Source of the DNA: Ectobius pallidus | Taxonomy: Eukaryota; Arthropoda; Insecta; Blattodea; Ectobiidae | NCBI GenBank assembly: GCA_964059195.1 | Contig: CAXKWD010000009.1 | Coordinates: 151,788,778-151,852,777 of the forward strand | Reading direction: 5' to 3' | Length of the DNA: 64,000 bases | Shown: piece by piece, positions 34,831 to 46,681 of the stretch | Position numbering within the stretch: the first letter of the stretch is position 1 | Layout: each line of letters opens with the position of its first letter | Notes under the pieces: generated by a model | What the model saw: the letters and a program-made list of their open reading frames with translations, nothing else | Database searches by the model: none | What the model was told of the DNA's origin: nothing | Translations under genes and position numbers: made by a program

Positions 34831-35155
34831 TCAGTTTTCTTAGTTGACGATAGTTTTCGGGGTCTAGGTAGACATATTTCGGGTTGTAGAGTTTGTACAG
34901 AGGAGGCCATGCAAACACATTAGAACACAACCACAACAAGGCCTTGAACAAAGTTACATTTACTCTACCAGGAAACAATGATCATTCTGTTGAAGACATA
35001 AATTAATTCTGAGTTTCGAGAGCAAAAAAAGTGATCTAAACATTGTTAAATACGAGGGAGGTGAAATAACATGGACACTATCGAATATAGTAGATCTGAC
35101 GAATCTTAAAGAAGTAAACGAATTTGTGAAAATAAGTGTTTAAACGTGCGTGCTT

Positions 35156-37078
35156 CTACTCCTTGTTGTCCTTGGACGGGGAGGTTTTCCGGGACATGAT
35201 GGGAGACCTCTTGGGTGACTTGGACTCCCGTTCTGGGGACAAAGAGGGAGAAGAGTTGCCCGCCTTGAGTCTCACCATGGTGTCCAGATGTCTGAACCTG
35301 CAAACACAACAACCAGAATGTTATATAATATAATATATTAATAAAGGAAATGTCTTGATTAACATAAATCTGATACGACGCAGTTGCCTTGTTAATGAGC
35401 TGGACATTTCCCGATCTTTGCAAAAGCATCTGGCGAAGTTAGTCTTAAGTGCATATTATTACTATCTTGCGTGATTTATCAAAGCTATTCTAATTAACAG
35501 TTCATGAAAAAGCAAATAGAAAGGAAACATATTATGCAGATGTGAATAATGAGATTTCAGCAGGCCGTGGTGCAGAAAAAAAAGAATAAGAAGAAACAAC
35601 AATGCACACTTAACCATGGCTTACATATCTCTACGAAATAAGGTTTTGTTAACTTTTATGCACCGCCGTCTCGAGAATTACTGCCTGTCCTATGCTTTAT
35701 TTTAACATGGAGTTTAGAGAATTGTTCAATTGCCAATTTTCTCCAGTAGAGGCGACACAGTTCACACCCAGATTGCAGCAATCACCGCCACCTATACAAC
35801 CGCCGTCTCGAGAATACACGAGTAATAGAGTCTAGAAGGCATTGCCCTATACATTACCGTACAGTCGGTCAAATAAAAAACGTTGGGACTCGTATGCAGT
35901 TAAAATTAAAGTTTAAGCGCATTAGTTCACAAGTTTCCTATAAAAAACATAAAATACAGGTCATTTTCGGAACATATGAGGCCATGCGACAGGAGGGAAA
36001 AAATGAACGAGGGAAAAAATGAACAACGCGGAAAGCTCAACACACGATATTCAACTTAATGTATTGTCATAATTCATTTTGCTTTGTGTCATCGCCACAT
36101 ACAAATGCTAAAGTGAGAGAAAGTGTAGTTAGGGCTGTAATTGACCTGCATTTTTCGGCCTCTGAAGCAGCGAGAAGGTTCCATATTTATGAAAGAGCAG
36201 CTCAGTGCAGTGGTGCGAACTTGACTATAATGCGACCGGAAGTTTTCATAGGAAGCGTGGATCTGCGGAAGGCCGCGTTTTTCGATGCTAGACTGGTTGC
36301 AGAAGTTGAGCGTAAGTAATTGATTTTGCACTAGAAGTACCGGTATTATAAAATAAAATGTTTAAAAAATGCTCCTTGAATAAACATATTCCTCGCGAAT
36401 CTATTACTTATTAATATTATAAAAATTTGCAACCAAGAATATGGCGGATTTGAGGCATATAGCCACAGCCTTCTATACATGTTTGTTTTGGAACAAAACT
36501 GACTAAATAATCAAGAAAATACATGGATAGACAAGAGGCGTGTGTGAACCTAACCTTAAGTCTTCCTGTACATGCGCATATGCTCGTTCGTGATACTTAA
36601 TCAAATACCGCCCGACGTTTTTTATTTGACCGACTGTACATTGCTTCTATGCGTTTGCTGCGTCAAAGTAAGCATTAAACAGACACAGATACTTATGTTA
36701 TTTGTTTAGAACATAAATTATTCCAGCATATGACACTTACCTTGAAATGGAATTTTGGAGCAATAATTAAAATAAATATAAATTAATTAGACGTATTGAT
36801 AGTAAATTTTATAATTATTATTTTACAAAATTTTATTCATAGCAATTAAGTACCGGTACCTAGTTTGAACATTCAGTTTATGCTATATTACGAGACAGCA
36901 CTACATAATCAACAATGTCGTAGCAAAAAAACAAGAAGCAATCTGGGTGTGAAAGGTGCTGCCATCTGTAATGTCGCCGAGTACGCAAAATTAGCCGTAT
37001 AGGACAGGCAATGTATACACGAGTAATACAGTTTAGAAGGCAGTGCTTTTATGAAACAGGGCCCTCATGATGATGATG

Positions 37079-37121
<43 letters not shown>

Positions 37122-38302
37122 TGCAAACAGCTCATAATATCTATCATAACCTTACCTCACGGGAACCTCACTAGACGAAACATCGTCGAAAACTCCTTGA
37201 AATAGAAACGCCAAGGGCCAACTGATCCAGGAAGCTCTGCAATAAATTCACAATGCGTAATTAAAATTTGTATTTTCGTGTAATTCCATCCCTGCATGCC
37301 CCCCCTCCCCCAAGACACTCACATGGGCGTCTGGATGCTGACGCCGTTGTCCACGGAGGCGCCGGAATCTGTGACGTGTCTTCGTGAAGATGGCAGCGTC
37401 TTAGCGATCTTAGGGTTGTATATTTTAGGGTCACTGACCATACGCACGAAGAAAGATCGCTTGTATGCCAGGGTCTCTTTCTTCTTCCGATCCAGCATTT
37501 CGAAGACTTCATCCGCGGGCTCCTGCAATTAGAAACAACAGACGGTGCATTTATTTCAGGAGGCATGGCCAACTATGTGGGATACTTTTGAAATATAAAA
37601 ATGAAAGGGCATCTCAGCTCCTTGTGGTATTCTGTGGCATTTCTCCCTCTGATAGCGACTATTTTGACGTAAGAACGCTGTTCACATTTTGTCATATCCA
37701 TTCTGACTCACAACTAAATTGCCATCGCCGCACTTATGCCCCATCCCTCGTAGTATGATACAGGCAAATACAGAATAATTTCCATTTCTCGTTTTAGCCT
37801 CCATTTTCCTGGTCGCCACTAAATAAAACAAAAGAACCATGGAATGAAGTATGGTGATATAAATTAAACTAACTCCGTGGCACTACATCACTGGAGGGAC
37901 TAGGCCTACCAGAGGCAGATGTGTTTGCTTACCTGGTCTTTCTCTAGGTTGTGTGTTTCTAGGAGCTCTGTAGCGTACTCTATGATGACTTCCCACGCGT
38001 AATCTGTGAGAACAAACGCCGTTTTAGTTTGTTTGATTGCATTTGACATGTTCTGACGTTTGTATTGTAATAAACACTCACCGATGTCCTGGTCCACTGC
38101 GTTTTGCGCTACGGCGCAGAATCTGATGACGTATTTGTCGTTCACAGAAGCCGGCACCATGTGGATCTTGCCAGAAGCGTTGATGTTGCTGAGTAACTTC
38201 TGGTTCAACTCGTCAGAGCCTTTGATCCGGAAGCAAACCAAACCCAACTGCAACACAGAAGTTGAAGTCGTAAGAAAAAGGGAACCTAACTGGCTAGGAC
38301 CA

Positions 38303-38333
<31 letters not shown>

Positions 38334-41300
38334 AAGAAGAAGAAAAGGATTCTGGAGCTAGGTGGCCGAGATAGACTCGTATTCGGGAGGTTCCTGGTTC
38401 AAATCCCGTGGCCAGCCAATTTGACATGTATTTTTTATTGTTTACTCAGTCGTAAAGGCAAATGCCGAAATGGATATTTACATACCATGAATCGTTCTAT
38501 ATCATATGCATTTAAATTAATATCAGTTGAAATTTACTCCATTAAACAGAAACAATTGACAAGCAATAGTTCCATGGCCTACCCTAATGTATAGACACAG
38601 ATCTCGAACTCCTGATATAGCCTCGCAGCTAAAAGGAGTGTAAACACAGCTGAAATTTAAAAAAAAAAGAGCTTTGTAGAAGAAGAATTGAGATACTGGA
38701 TGGCATCAAGAAGAGAGAATTAAAAGATGCAGCAGAAGAGAGAAAGAGGCATAGGGCACAGTTCAGTTTTATATACACAATAACACTATAATGTTTACCT
38801 ATAATAATAATTATAATTAGTATAATGACGTATAATGGGAGTGACGCAAAGACAAGAAACCGGCCGCATTCGTTACGTCTTGTGATTTATATAATTGTCT
38901 AATTTGTAGCGACATGTTCTTATCTCTTCGCTTCTTACCCTTGTATCTTATTGTCACTTACATTGGCGTGGTGATCATATCGGAATCCGAACCACGATGG
39001 TCGTCCCGTACGTATCGGAATACCGTCATGCCCTAGCGCCTGTTTGATATTGACCAATAACGTTTAGCAAATCATTGAATATACACCAATGACGATCTTT
39101 TATCTTAGAATATGCAGTTTTAACTGACAAAATGTCAGCTTGTTACTGGATACTTAGGCATCAAACGTGCGGTGATTAATACGTCACATGCTGCCAGTGA
39201 ACAGAATAAAAACATAACTTGTTTAGAAATTGAAATAATGTAAATGTCTATTGGTTAAAGCACAATTTCGCAAGTAGGTTTGTGTGCTTTTGTAGCATTC
39301 TGATGCTGAATTTACATAAAAAAAAACAAGTGCATGTAGGTGTGAGGCTGTACCGGAACTGATTGACGTGACGTCACATTTATAAAATGGGAAATCCAGA
39401 AAGAAATGGAATTCACGCTTTGTTTAACTTTATTGTTCGCGATGGGTGATACCACTTAAATGTGACTTTCTCTTAGTTTTAAGGGGACTTTATATGAAGG
39501 AAATTTAGTTTTGCCTATATTCTCGCTTTTGTTTAAATTTTGTAAATGGGTGCTTATATTTAAGAACTGAAACTTTTATTTGAAATATTTCCCAATCATT
39601 TCGGTACACAAATTTAGGAAATGTGTGTGTCTGTATATTGGAGTATATGTTTTTCCTTCTCCTTGAATGCTGTTTGCCACCTGCTGTACATTGGTTCCAC
39701 CTTTGTTTAGAATTGCACTTATGACATTGTGTTTGCCTATCACACCCATCAGCTTCAACAACTTGACCCATGCCGTGCGCTATCATTTCTGTATTTCAAC
39801 AAATAGTTGGCATTCCAACAGGGCTTTGAAACAAACGAAAACTAGAATGACATTGTTACGTACTTTGACTTCGTTGCAGACCTCGAATCGCTTGTCTTTG
39901 AGGACGAGCTGCTCGAACTTTTTGGCGAGGCGAATGTGGTGTCTGATGTAGTTCTGAAGTCCCGAGATGCCGTAGTTCCTCAACACAAACCAGAGTTTGA
40001 GGGATCGGAACCTCCTGCTGAGGGGCACCCCCCAGTGGCGGTAGTCAATGGCAGCGTGGGAGTAGCCATGCTGGAACAATAATTATTAAAACCTTATGAA
40101 AGCTCTTAAGAAAAAGAAATGTCCACAAAGGCTACATGTATGTTTGTAATTCCTTAACTATAGCCAACGGTGGGATGTAGCAAGGACCTCTGCGATTACT
40201 GGTACACACATAGTTTTCGCTAATGCATTTCAGTTGTGAAATTAATTGTTCCGTTTCCATAGCAACCGGGAAAGAAGAAAATCGCGGAAAATAAATAAGA
40301 CATCAAACCATTATTGTCGATCGCTTCGATTTTGTTAACCCGCTCTGGTTGATTCATTTGTTTAAACGTTACGGTACGCAAAGGTGTGAAATCGTTAACA
40401 CAGCGGACGGAATGGGAATCATGAATGTAAACCTAAAGGGGAAAACATTGATCAATTTGGACGGTGGTTTTTAGGCGAAGAAACTCGATATGAGTCTTGT
40501 TTGTTAGTAATCAACAAAAGAAATACAGTTTTCATCTGTAAAGAACTAACCTATTGTATATAGCAGAACGATTCTGTATATAATATAATATTTGAACTGT
40601 GTAGGCCTACAACCAACGCCACCTATGAACAAGACAGTATTCAATTGTGAAATTAATTCAAGATGGCCTTGCTCAGTTTACCATAGTAACCGGAAACAAA
40701 AAAAGCATTCAGTGATTTGTACGAAACTGAATATGCTGTTTGGGGGGGGGGGATAGTTTATGCGTTGTTTTCCCCGGGCACTAAAATCATGATATGCACG
40801 TCGAAGATGGGATTTTAATTGTTTAATTATCTATAGTTTTGGGTAAGGTTCATGAATTTGTGGTTCGTTTTGATGGATTCGTTTCGAATTTGTATGCCCT
40901 CATGGCAGCACATGATTCGTTTTATTCGTTTAATTATTCATATTTATTACGAAAAATCAATATAATGAACAATGAAGTTATGTAATTCATGCAATTTATG
41001 TAAAACCTATGTCAGTTTTAATAAATATTATTTTTCTGTTACATAAATCATTTAAATAAAACATGGAGCAGTTGAGTAAAGAACATAAAAGTTGAATCTC
41101 AAATATAGATGGCATGAAACGAGTGTTGTAAAATTCGCATCGTATAATAAGACATGAGTCGCCAAGCGAAACGGCCATGAAACTTTTTGCGATCTCTTCG
41201 CATGTTATGGCTAATATGAATATTGTGGAGCGGAACCGACTTATGTTGTTCTTTTATGCTCCAGCGAACGGCAAATTCTGCATGCTTATGGCTGTTGTAT

Positions 41301-44166
41301 CTGCCAAATTTGATGAGTTTATCTCTCCTATAAGTGTGTTAAAAATCACATAATGTGAGGAAATTATACAAAATTTACTTAAAATTAAAAATTAAGTAAG
41401 ATACCAACTTGTAGATGTCTCAAAATCCGTCGCTGCTCTGGTGCAATCGGTTTTTCGATACGACTTACCGTTTACCTACTATAAGCCTTCAAAGAAGGTG
41501 TACACAGACTTTAAAGTTGCGTCCGCCATTTTGAATGTTTTTCAGGGGTAAAAAGTTTCAAATCGGAACTTTTAAAAATATTTCCGTCGATTACGTGCTA
41601 TAAGCTATAATTATGCCAAATTTCAAGTTTCTGGCTCATCCGGAAGTGTCATTAACATATCATTACTTGTTCTCAAACTGTGGTCCGCGAGTCCTGACGA
41701 TCACAGAAGATATCTAACCCAAATACCAAATTATGTTTTCATACAAACACAGACATGTTTATGAAAACGGTAGTTTTGTATTCAGAGGACCAAGCGTACA
41801 TGGCGACTTAGTGTGACTGACCTGCAGGTAGAGGGGGTCCACCACAAGGGCAGAGGTCAGTCTGATTCTGTCGCGGACCCACAAGGTGGAGCAGTCGAAG
41901 TTGACCAGCAGCCATTTGTTGGGGTTCGTGTTGAAGGAGTCCGCGTATTCGATCCCGTTGAGGAGTGGCTTCAGCTCCGGGCAGATGAAGGCGTTTCCTG
42001 GAACAGTTCGACATTGTCTCTGTAGCTACTGTCTGGCTGCGAGCTGAAGGCCGAGCTAGCGTTCCCCCACTACCTTACCGTGCGCTTGCATTTACTGTCT
42101 AAGTCTTTCCCCCACTATGCCACCAGCTCGGCCTTCAGCTCACAGTCAAACAGTACGTGTTATTTGATGATGGCTTGACTTCAGCTGAACTGAGATTGCG
42201 TACCTGCGTATGCCCCATCCACATGCAGCCACACGCCGAACTGTCTGCAGACAGGCCCCACTTCGGGCAGGTTGTCGAAGGAGCAGCACGACGTGGTCCC
42301 CAGAGTCGTCGACACGAAGAAGGGGATGAGCCCCAACGCAGCGTCTTCCTCCATGGCCTGTCGCAGTGTTGCGCCTCGCAGACTGCATTTGTCATCGGGC
42401 TCCAGGATGCGCAACTTGACGAAGCAGATCATGGCCGCCTTCTCCACACAGGAGTGGGCTTCCTTGGAACAGTAGGCCATGAGTTTGGACAGCAGAACGC
42501 CCTCCTCCACGAAGGGGTGTTGTTGCTTGAGCTTCTTGATGGCTTGAGCTCTGGCCGCCAGCATCGTCACCAGAACACACTCGCTCGCCGAAGTCTGCAA
42601 CAAACTTGACATCAAACATTATACAGGGTGTTTTTATACAGGGTGTGAGTAGGATACAGTGTTACCTGGATCACGCCGCCTCCTTTGCTGCCTTCTGCAA
42701 GCGCCAGGAAATCCACCGGCAGCCCGATAGCTTTCCCTGTCCAACAAACAACAATCCTAAGCTGTGTTCTTTCTGTTTCAGATATTATTCGTGGATGACC
42801 TTGCAACCAATCCTGTTTCATAAGTAAGTAACATTTATCATACACATATGAACAATATAGCTTGTTAAGTTACTCATCGTAAGTTTTAACAATTTAATAA
42901 TAAAAGAATTGCTAAACTGTATGGCGGGGGACATGACTTTTACTTTTAGACTGTTACATTGTCAAGAGATATTAGAGATGATGATGGCATGGGAAATTCC
43001 TTCGTGACTTTATGAAATTGTAAGTTTTGTTTGTCTACTCACCCAGCCAGTCCAACACAATTGTCTCCAGCTCCGTGCAGGCCGGACTCGCAGCCTGTGA
43101 ACAAATAAATTATACAATCAGTGGCGTGCATTACCAAAACAAAGCTTACGATTAGGGTTCGGATGTTTATGTCATGTCATATTTTTATTCTGTCCTCCAT
43201 TCTCGCCGCAAACACACATTAAACAAGAATTGCACATTTGCATCAGACCGTTTTTATTTTGCAAATTAAGTCATATTTTGGTCAGATTTGTAGTATTGGT
43301 CATATTTTAGACATATTTGTAATTTAACGTCATATTTCAGTTTTAAATTCGGTAAAGGAGCACAGTTTTACAGTATATTCACTAAATGGTCGAGCTAAAT
43401 TTGGAATTTATTTCGTCAATTTAATGTTTAAGCCAAATTAATAGTAACTTAAATTTTAAAATTAATAATTACGAGTATTTGGAGCTGATTATGCGAGCAA
43501 ACAGGAGAAAATTCTTTAAAAATATAATATTAATAACAAGTTAACAAAAATTGTTAAAAAGTGATTATCCGATTGAATTAATATGATGTAACAATTTAGT
43601 TAGTGTCTTTAAACGTTTTCAATTGAACATAAATTTTTTGAAAATGCGTTATTTTAATAGGTCATATTTAGTCATTTTAAGGGCATATTTGCAGTCATAT
43701 TTTTTAACTTTTTTTAGGTCATAAACATCCGAACCCTAGTTATGATATTCAAATACTTACCCATGAGAAGCCAATGCAGCCAATAGCATCCGACAACATA
43801 TCCCCCAGGATAGAGGCATAAGAGTTGCCAGATGGGAAGTAGGCGTGGAATCTGGGGTGTTGCCAATGTGTCACCTGCAACATTGTTACATGGATCACAA
43901 TTAACTTAAACGTCAGAATCGCGAGGAGTTTAGTAGAGGCAGATCGACAGCAGTTGAACACTCACCCCCGGCATTATTTTGCTCTCTACGTCCCTCATGA
44001 TGGCGTCCCAGTCTTCAGGATCTTGCGGCGCCTCTGTCGGGAGCAGTCCTCTGAGGTACCCGGGTTCGACGCTCGGTGTGACCCTTCTGGAGTCCAGGGA
44101 ATCCATGTACCCGCAGATGTAGTCCACCATCTCTTTGCCCCGGATCCGGAACTCGTTCACATCCAT
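35156..44166 (-). CDS. Tdc2: Tyrosine decarboxylase, Tdc2-like, complete (12 coding exons)
   Basis: PLP-dependent decarboxylase predicted to make tyramine from tyrosine, the first step of octopamine synthesis in insect neurons. Exons: 44166-43966, 43874-43761, 43094-43043, 42736-42666, 42594-42204, 41997-41822, 40070-39864, 38247-38082, 38003-37933, 37522-37323, 37236-37156, 35297-35156. Every junction has GT-AG and consistent phase, giving 623 residues, close to the roughly 640 I recall for fly Tdc2. Sites: His193 in KEAHS, Asp272 in [11 protein letters not shown] Lys304 in NPNKW, loop Tyr333, and Ser353 in PLSRRF (Gly in DOPA decarboxylase). The C-terminal extension after residue 480 has a '[18 protein letters not shown]' block, a 'SWPLAFLFQ' block and a Ser/Pro/Lys-rich tail. 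These are Tdc2-type features absent from the upstream paralog at 10260-17669. Exons are clearly more GC-rich than introns. Introns hold several transposons. Confidence 0.95.
35862..36636. mobile_element. pogo/Tigger-like non-autonomous element (copy 2), intron 11 of the Tdc2-like gene
   Basis: Same ends (CAGTCGGTCAAATAAAAA) and TA flanks as 13776-14546. The remnant frame 36059-36319 again has '[20 protein letters not shown]'. The two copies differ by scattered substitutions and small indels. Confidence 0.75.
37081..37121. repeat. (ATA)n microsatellite, intron 11 of the Tdc2-like gene
   Basis: About 13 units, preceded by four GAT units and 35 bp from the exon 11 boundary. Confidence 0.9.
37867..37916 (-). 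mobile_element. SINE S1 fragment beside the exon 9 donor of the Tdc2-like gene
   Basis: About 50 bp of the S1 3' end ('ctccgtggcactacatc..ggagggactaggcctacc'), stopping some 15 bp from the donor at 37932. Confidence 0.7.
38304..38672 (+). mobile_element. (AGA)n tract and SINE S3, intron 7 of the Tdc2-like gene
   Basis: About 13 AGA units (38304-38344) are followed by a nearly complete S3: head 'ggttcaaatcccgtggcc', tail 'aaaggagtgtaaacacagctg' plus poly(A). Confidence 0.75.
40140..41050 (+). repeat. Repeat Z, two partial copies, intron 6 of the Tdc2-like gene
   Basis: The first part (to about 40450) and second part (from about 40600) both match blocks of 15600-16190, including 'gttttgggtaaggttcatga' and 'ttcatgcaatttatgtaaaa'. 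Confidence 0.55.
43153..43738. mobile_element. hAT MITE filling intron 2 of the Tdc2-like gene
   Basis: Ends TAGGGTTCGGATGTTTATG and mirror ...CATAAACATCCGAACCCTA. TSD CTTACGAT / GTTATGAT (6 of 8). Occupies 586 of the intron's 666 bp, and its right TSD ends 14 bp from the exon 2 donor. Internal 'gtcatattttggtca' repeats. Sister copy at 20044-20649. Confidence 0.8.
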
Positions 44167-44264
44167 GTTTCTTCAGTTCTGTAGCATTTTAAATAGCGTT
44201 TTGTATGCAACAAGGCTGAGCTGCGGGTCTTGCACTGTTATTGCTTTATTTGAGCTTGTGTTTC

Positions 44265-44475
44265 CGTGTACATCGTATTCAGTTGTGAAACTAATTAAAG
44301 GGGACCTTGCTCGGTTGCCACAGCAATTTTTTTATGTAGGTGAACGGAAGGAGGATCATGAAGTTGGCCTAAATGAGAGATCATTCACCGATTTGGACGA
44401 AACTCACTATGCGGATTATTTTTGGGGAGGGGCTAGGGAACTCAAATTTGAGGTCGTTTTTCCAAAGCAAAGCCG
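44265..44475 (+). repeat. Repeat Z fragment upstream of the Tdc2-like gene
   Basis: Shares 'attcagttgtgaaa..attaa..gg.ccttgctc' with 40225 and 15640. A poly(A) run follows at about 44593-44618. Confidence 0.5.
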
Positions 44476-44756
44476 GTTAGTTGAAATATATCTTAGGATC
44501 AGGTTAACTTTTTTATTTCAAAATTGTCGGAATATAATTTATTTCCGAATCAATAACAGTATTACAATACTGACGTTTAATTGTGAGCTCATAAAAAAAA
44601 AAAAAAAAAAAAAAAAATCTACACTAATACCCATTTTACCGATAGTTTGATTCAGTTTTTAACGAATCACAGGGAACATTAATTAAAACTCGGCACATCC
44701 GGCATTCGGCTAGATAATTCCATGATAGATACATTGATATATAAATGTTTATAGAA

Positions 44757-46210
44757 ATACTAGCATGTGCCCGCGGCTTCGCCCGCGATAATTATTTCAA
44801 AAATTAAAAATTAAGAGCACAATAGTTAAATCATTATATTTATTAACACCTAAATCACGTGGACTACATACCACGATTAGATAGCATCGCTTGGTAAAAG
44901 CTACCTCAGATTCGAGTTCCTTGGTCCAGAAAACCCCTGTATAGTGAGTTTCGTCCAAATAAAACAATGTTTGACCATATTAGGGCTTACAACATTCAAG
45001 CGATCGCGAAAGTTTAATTTCCAAGGTATCACAAAAATAGACAAAGCCAACTGTAATTGTCAAACTTCCATTTAATTTAATTCCAAACCCATCTGAAACC
45101 CACTGGCAACAATATGTTTAATGTCAAATGTGATTCGGATTCGATAATTCTGTGTAAGAAGGGATTAAGTATTCTAAAAAACATTTGATTTTTGGCATTT
45201 AAAATCAGAATTTTTCAAAATCCTTTCTTAGTGAGCACCTACATTATGAAACGAAGGTACTGTCAAAATTCCAAGTCTCTACCTGTTATAGTTTAGGCTG
45301 TACGTTGATTCCTGTCAGTCAGTCAGGACAAAGTCTTTTATATATATAGAGACTAGCTTAAAAGACCCGGCGTCGCCCGGGTTTTGTATTTTGTAATTGG
45401 AAATTAGCTTATGAAGGATTTTCAGTTTTAAATTCTAGGTCCTTATATAGGCATTTATAATTTGAAATAGGAAGAACGACTTATTACACTCAAACTATTC
45501 CCTCAGAAAACGCTTGATATAGTTTTTTATGGCTCATAGAGGATCTAGAATTTTGCATCCCATCGCTTGTACAGTGCACAGCAAGCCTGGTAGAGGTTTA
45601 AATAAGAAGAAACAGAAATTCCTGTAACATAAAATTGTAATATCGAGGCGGGAAATTTCCCACTCTTATGTTACCATAAAGCCGTTTTGGGGATGAAATT
45701 AAACAGAAAGCATTATCACTTTCATACTTTTCTCTCCAAAAACCTGCGATATAATATAATAATATACACATTACCATACCTCGTTTTGTTTTCTCTATGT
45801 CTAGGGTAGAGAAAGTTATGGGATTCCATTATTTTAGTGGATTTCATTCTGTAATATTTATTTATAACATGAATTATTTTGATAACTTCTCTTATTTGTC
45901 AAAAGTGCATTTCATTTGTTTTTTCCAAGCCCATCTGATACCATTTGGCAACAATATATTCTGTGATTTGGAATTGATAATTCTATGTAAAAAGGGATTA
46001 AGTATTTTCAAAAACATTTAATTTTCGGCATTTAGAATCAGAATTTTTCAAAATCCTTTCGTAGTGAGCACCTACATTATGAAACGAAGGTACTGTCAAA
46101 ATTCCAAGTCTCTACCTGTTATAGTTTAGGCTGTACGTTGATTCCTGTCATTCAGTCAATCAGTCAGTCATTCATTCAGTCAGTCAGGACAAAGCCTTTT
46201 ATATATATAG
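44757..46210 (+). repeat. Two tandem copies of a retroelement-like repeat
   Basis: Copy 1 (44757-45352) starts 'actagcatgtgcccgcggcttcgcccgcg'-like; copy 2 (45353-46210) starts 'actagcttaaaagacccggc'. Both end with the same roughly 150-bp block ('gagcacctacattatgaaac..caagtctctacctgttatag..cagtcagtcagg') and a 'ttttatatatatag' tail. A related unit is at 59425-60420. Confidence 0.6.
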
Positions 46211-46681
46211 ATATATAGAGATAGAAACATTGTATTCTCGCCACGCTTAGTTCAGAAGATTTTCATCTGTTCGTTCGCAACAATGCAGATGGGTGACTTA
46301 TTCAGTAGCGATTGGATTTATTAGGACTATTCCACGAATATACTTGTGTTGTTTGAAATGAAATCACCCAATGATGAGGAATAGTTATGGCATGTTTATT
46401 GAGTAAAAACCCCGGCTTGGACCGAGTGGGGGGGGGGGGGGCTAATATAAAAGTGCGATGCCTCGCGTCATGTGCAGAAGTCGGGATTCCACTTGAACAG
46501 TAATGAAGGTGCATTGTCTGTTTCTCAGGCGACCTCTTCACAAAATAGTTCCATCACAGCCAAGCAAACTTTGAAAACAACTTCTCAAGACTTCGTGCGT
46601 GGAGCCAGATATTCAGACTTTTTCCCTCCTACGTCAATATTGAATTATTGAAATAAAAGCAAGTTATATAATATGTCTATA

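Noticed and set aside
42157..42609. 150-codon open frame on the plus strand
   Set aside because: Antisense shadow of exon 5 of the Tdc2-like gene, open because of the exon's high GC content.
44135..44650. 171-codon open frame upstream of the Tdc2-like gene
   Set aside because: It starts antisense to exon 1, crosses a repeat Z fragment and ends in translated poly(A). No family resemblance.
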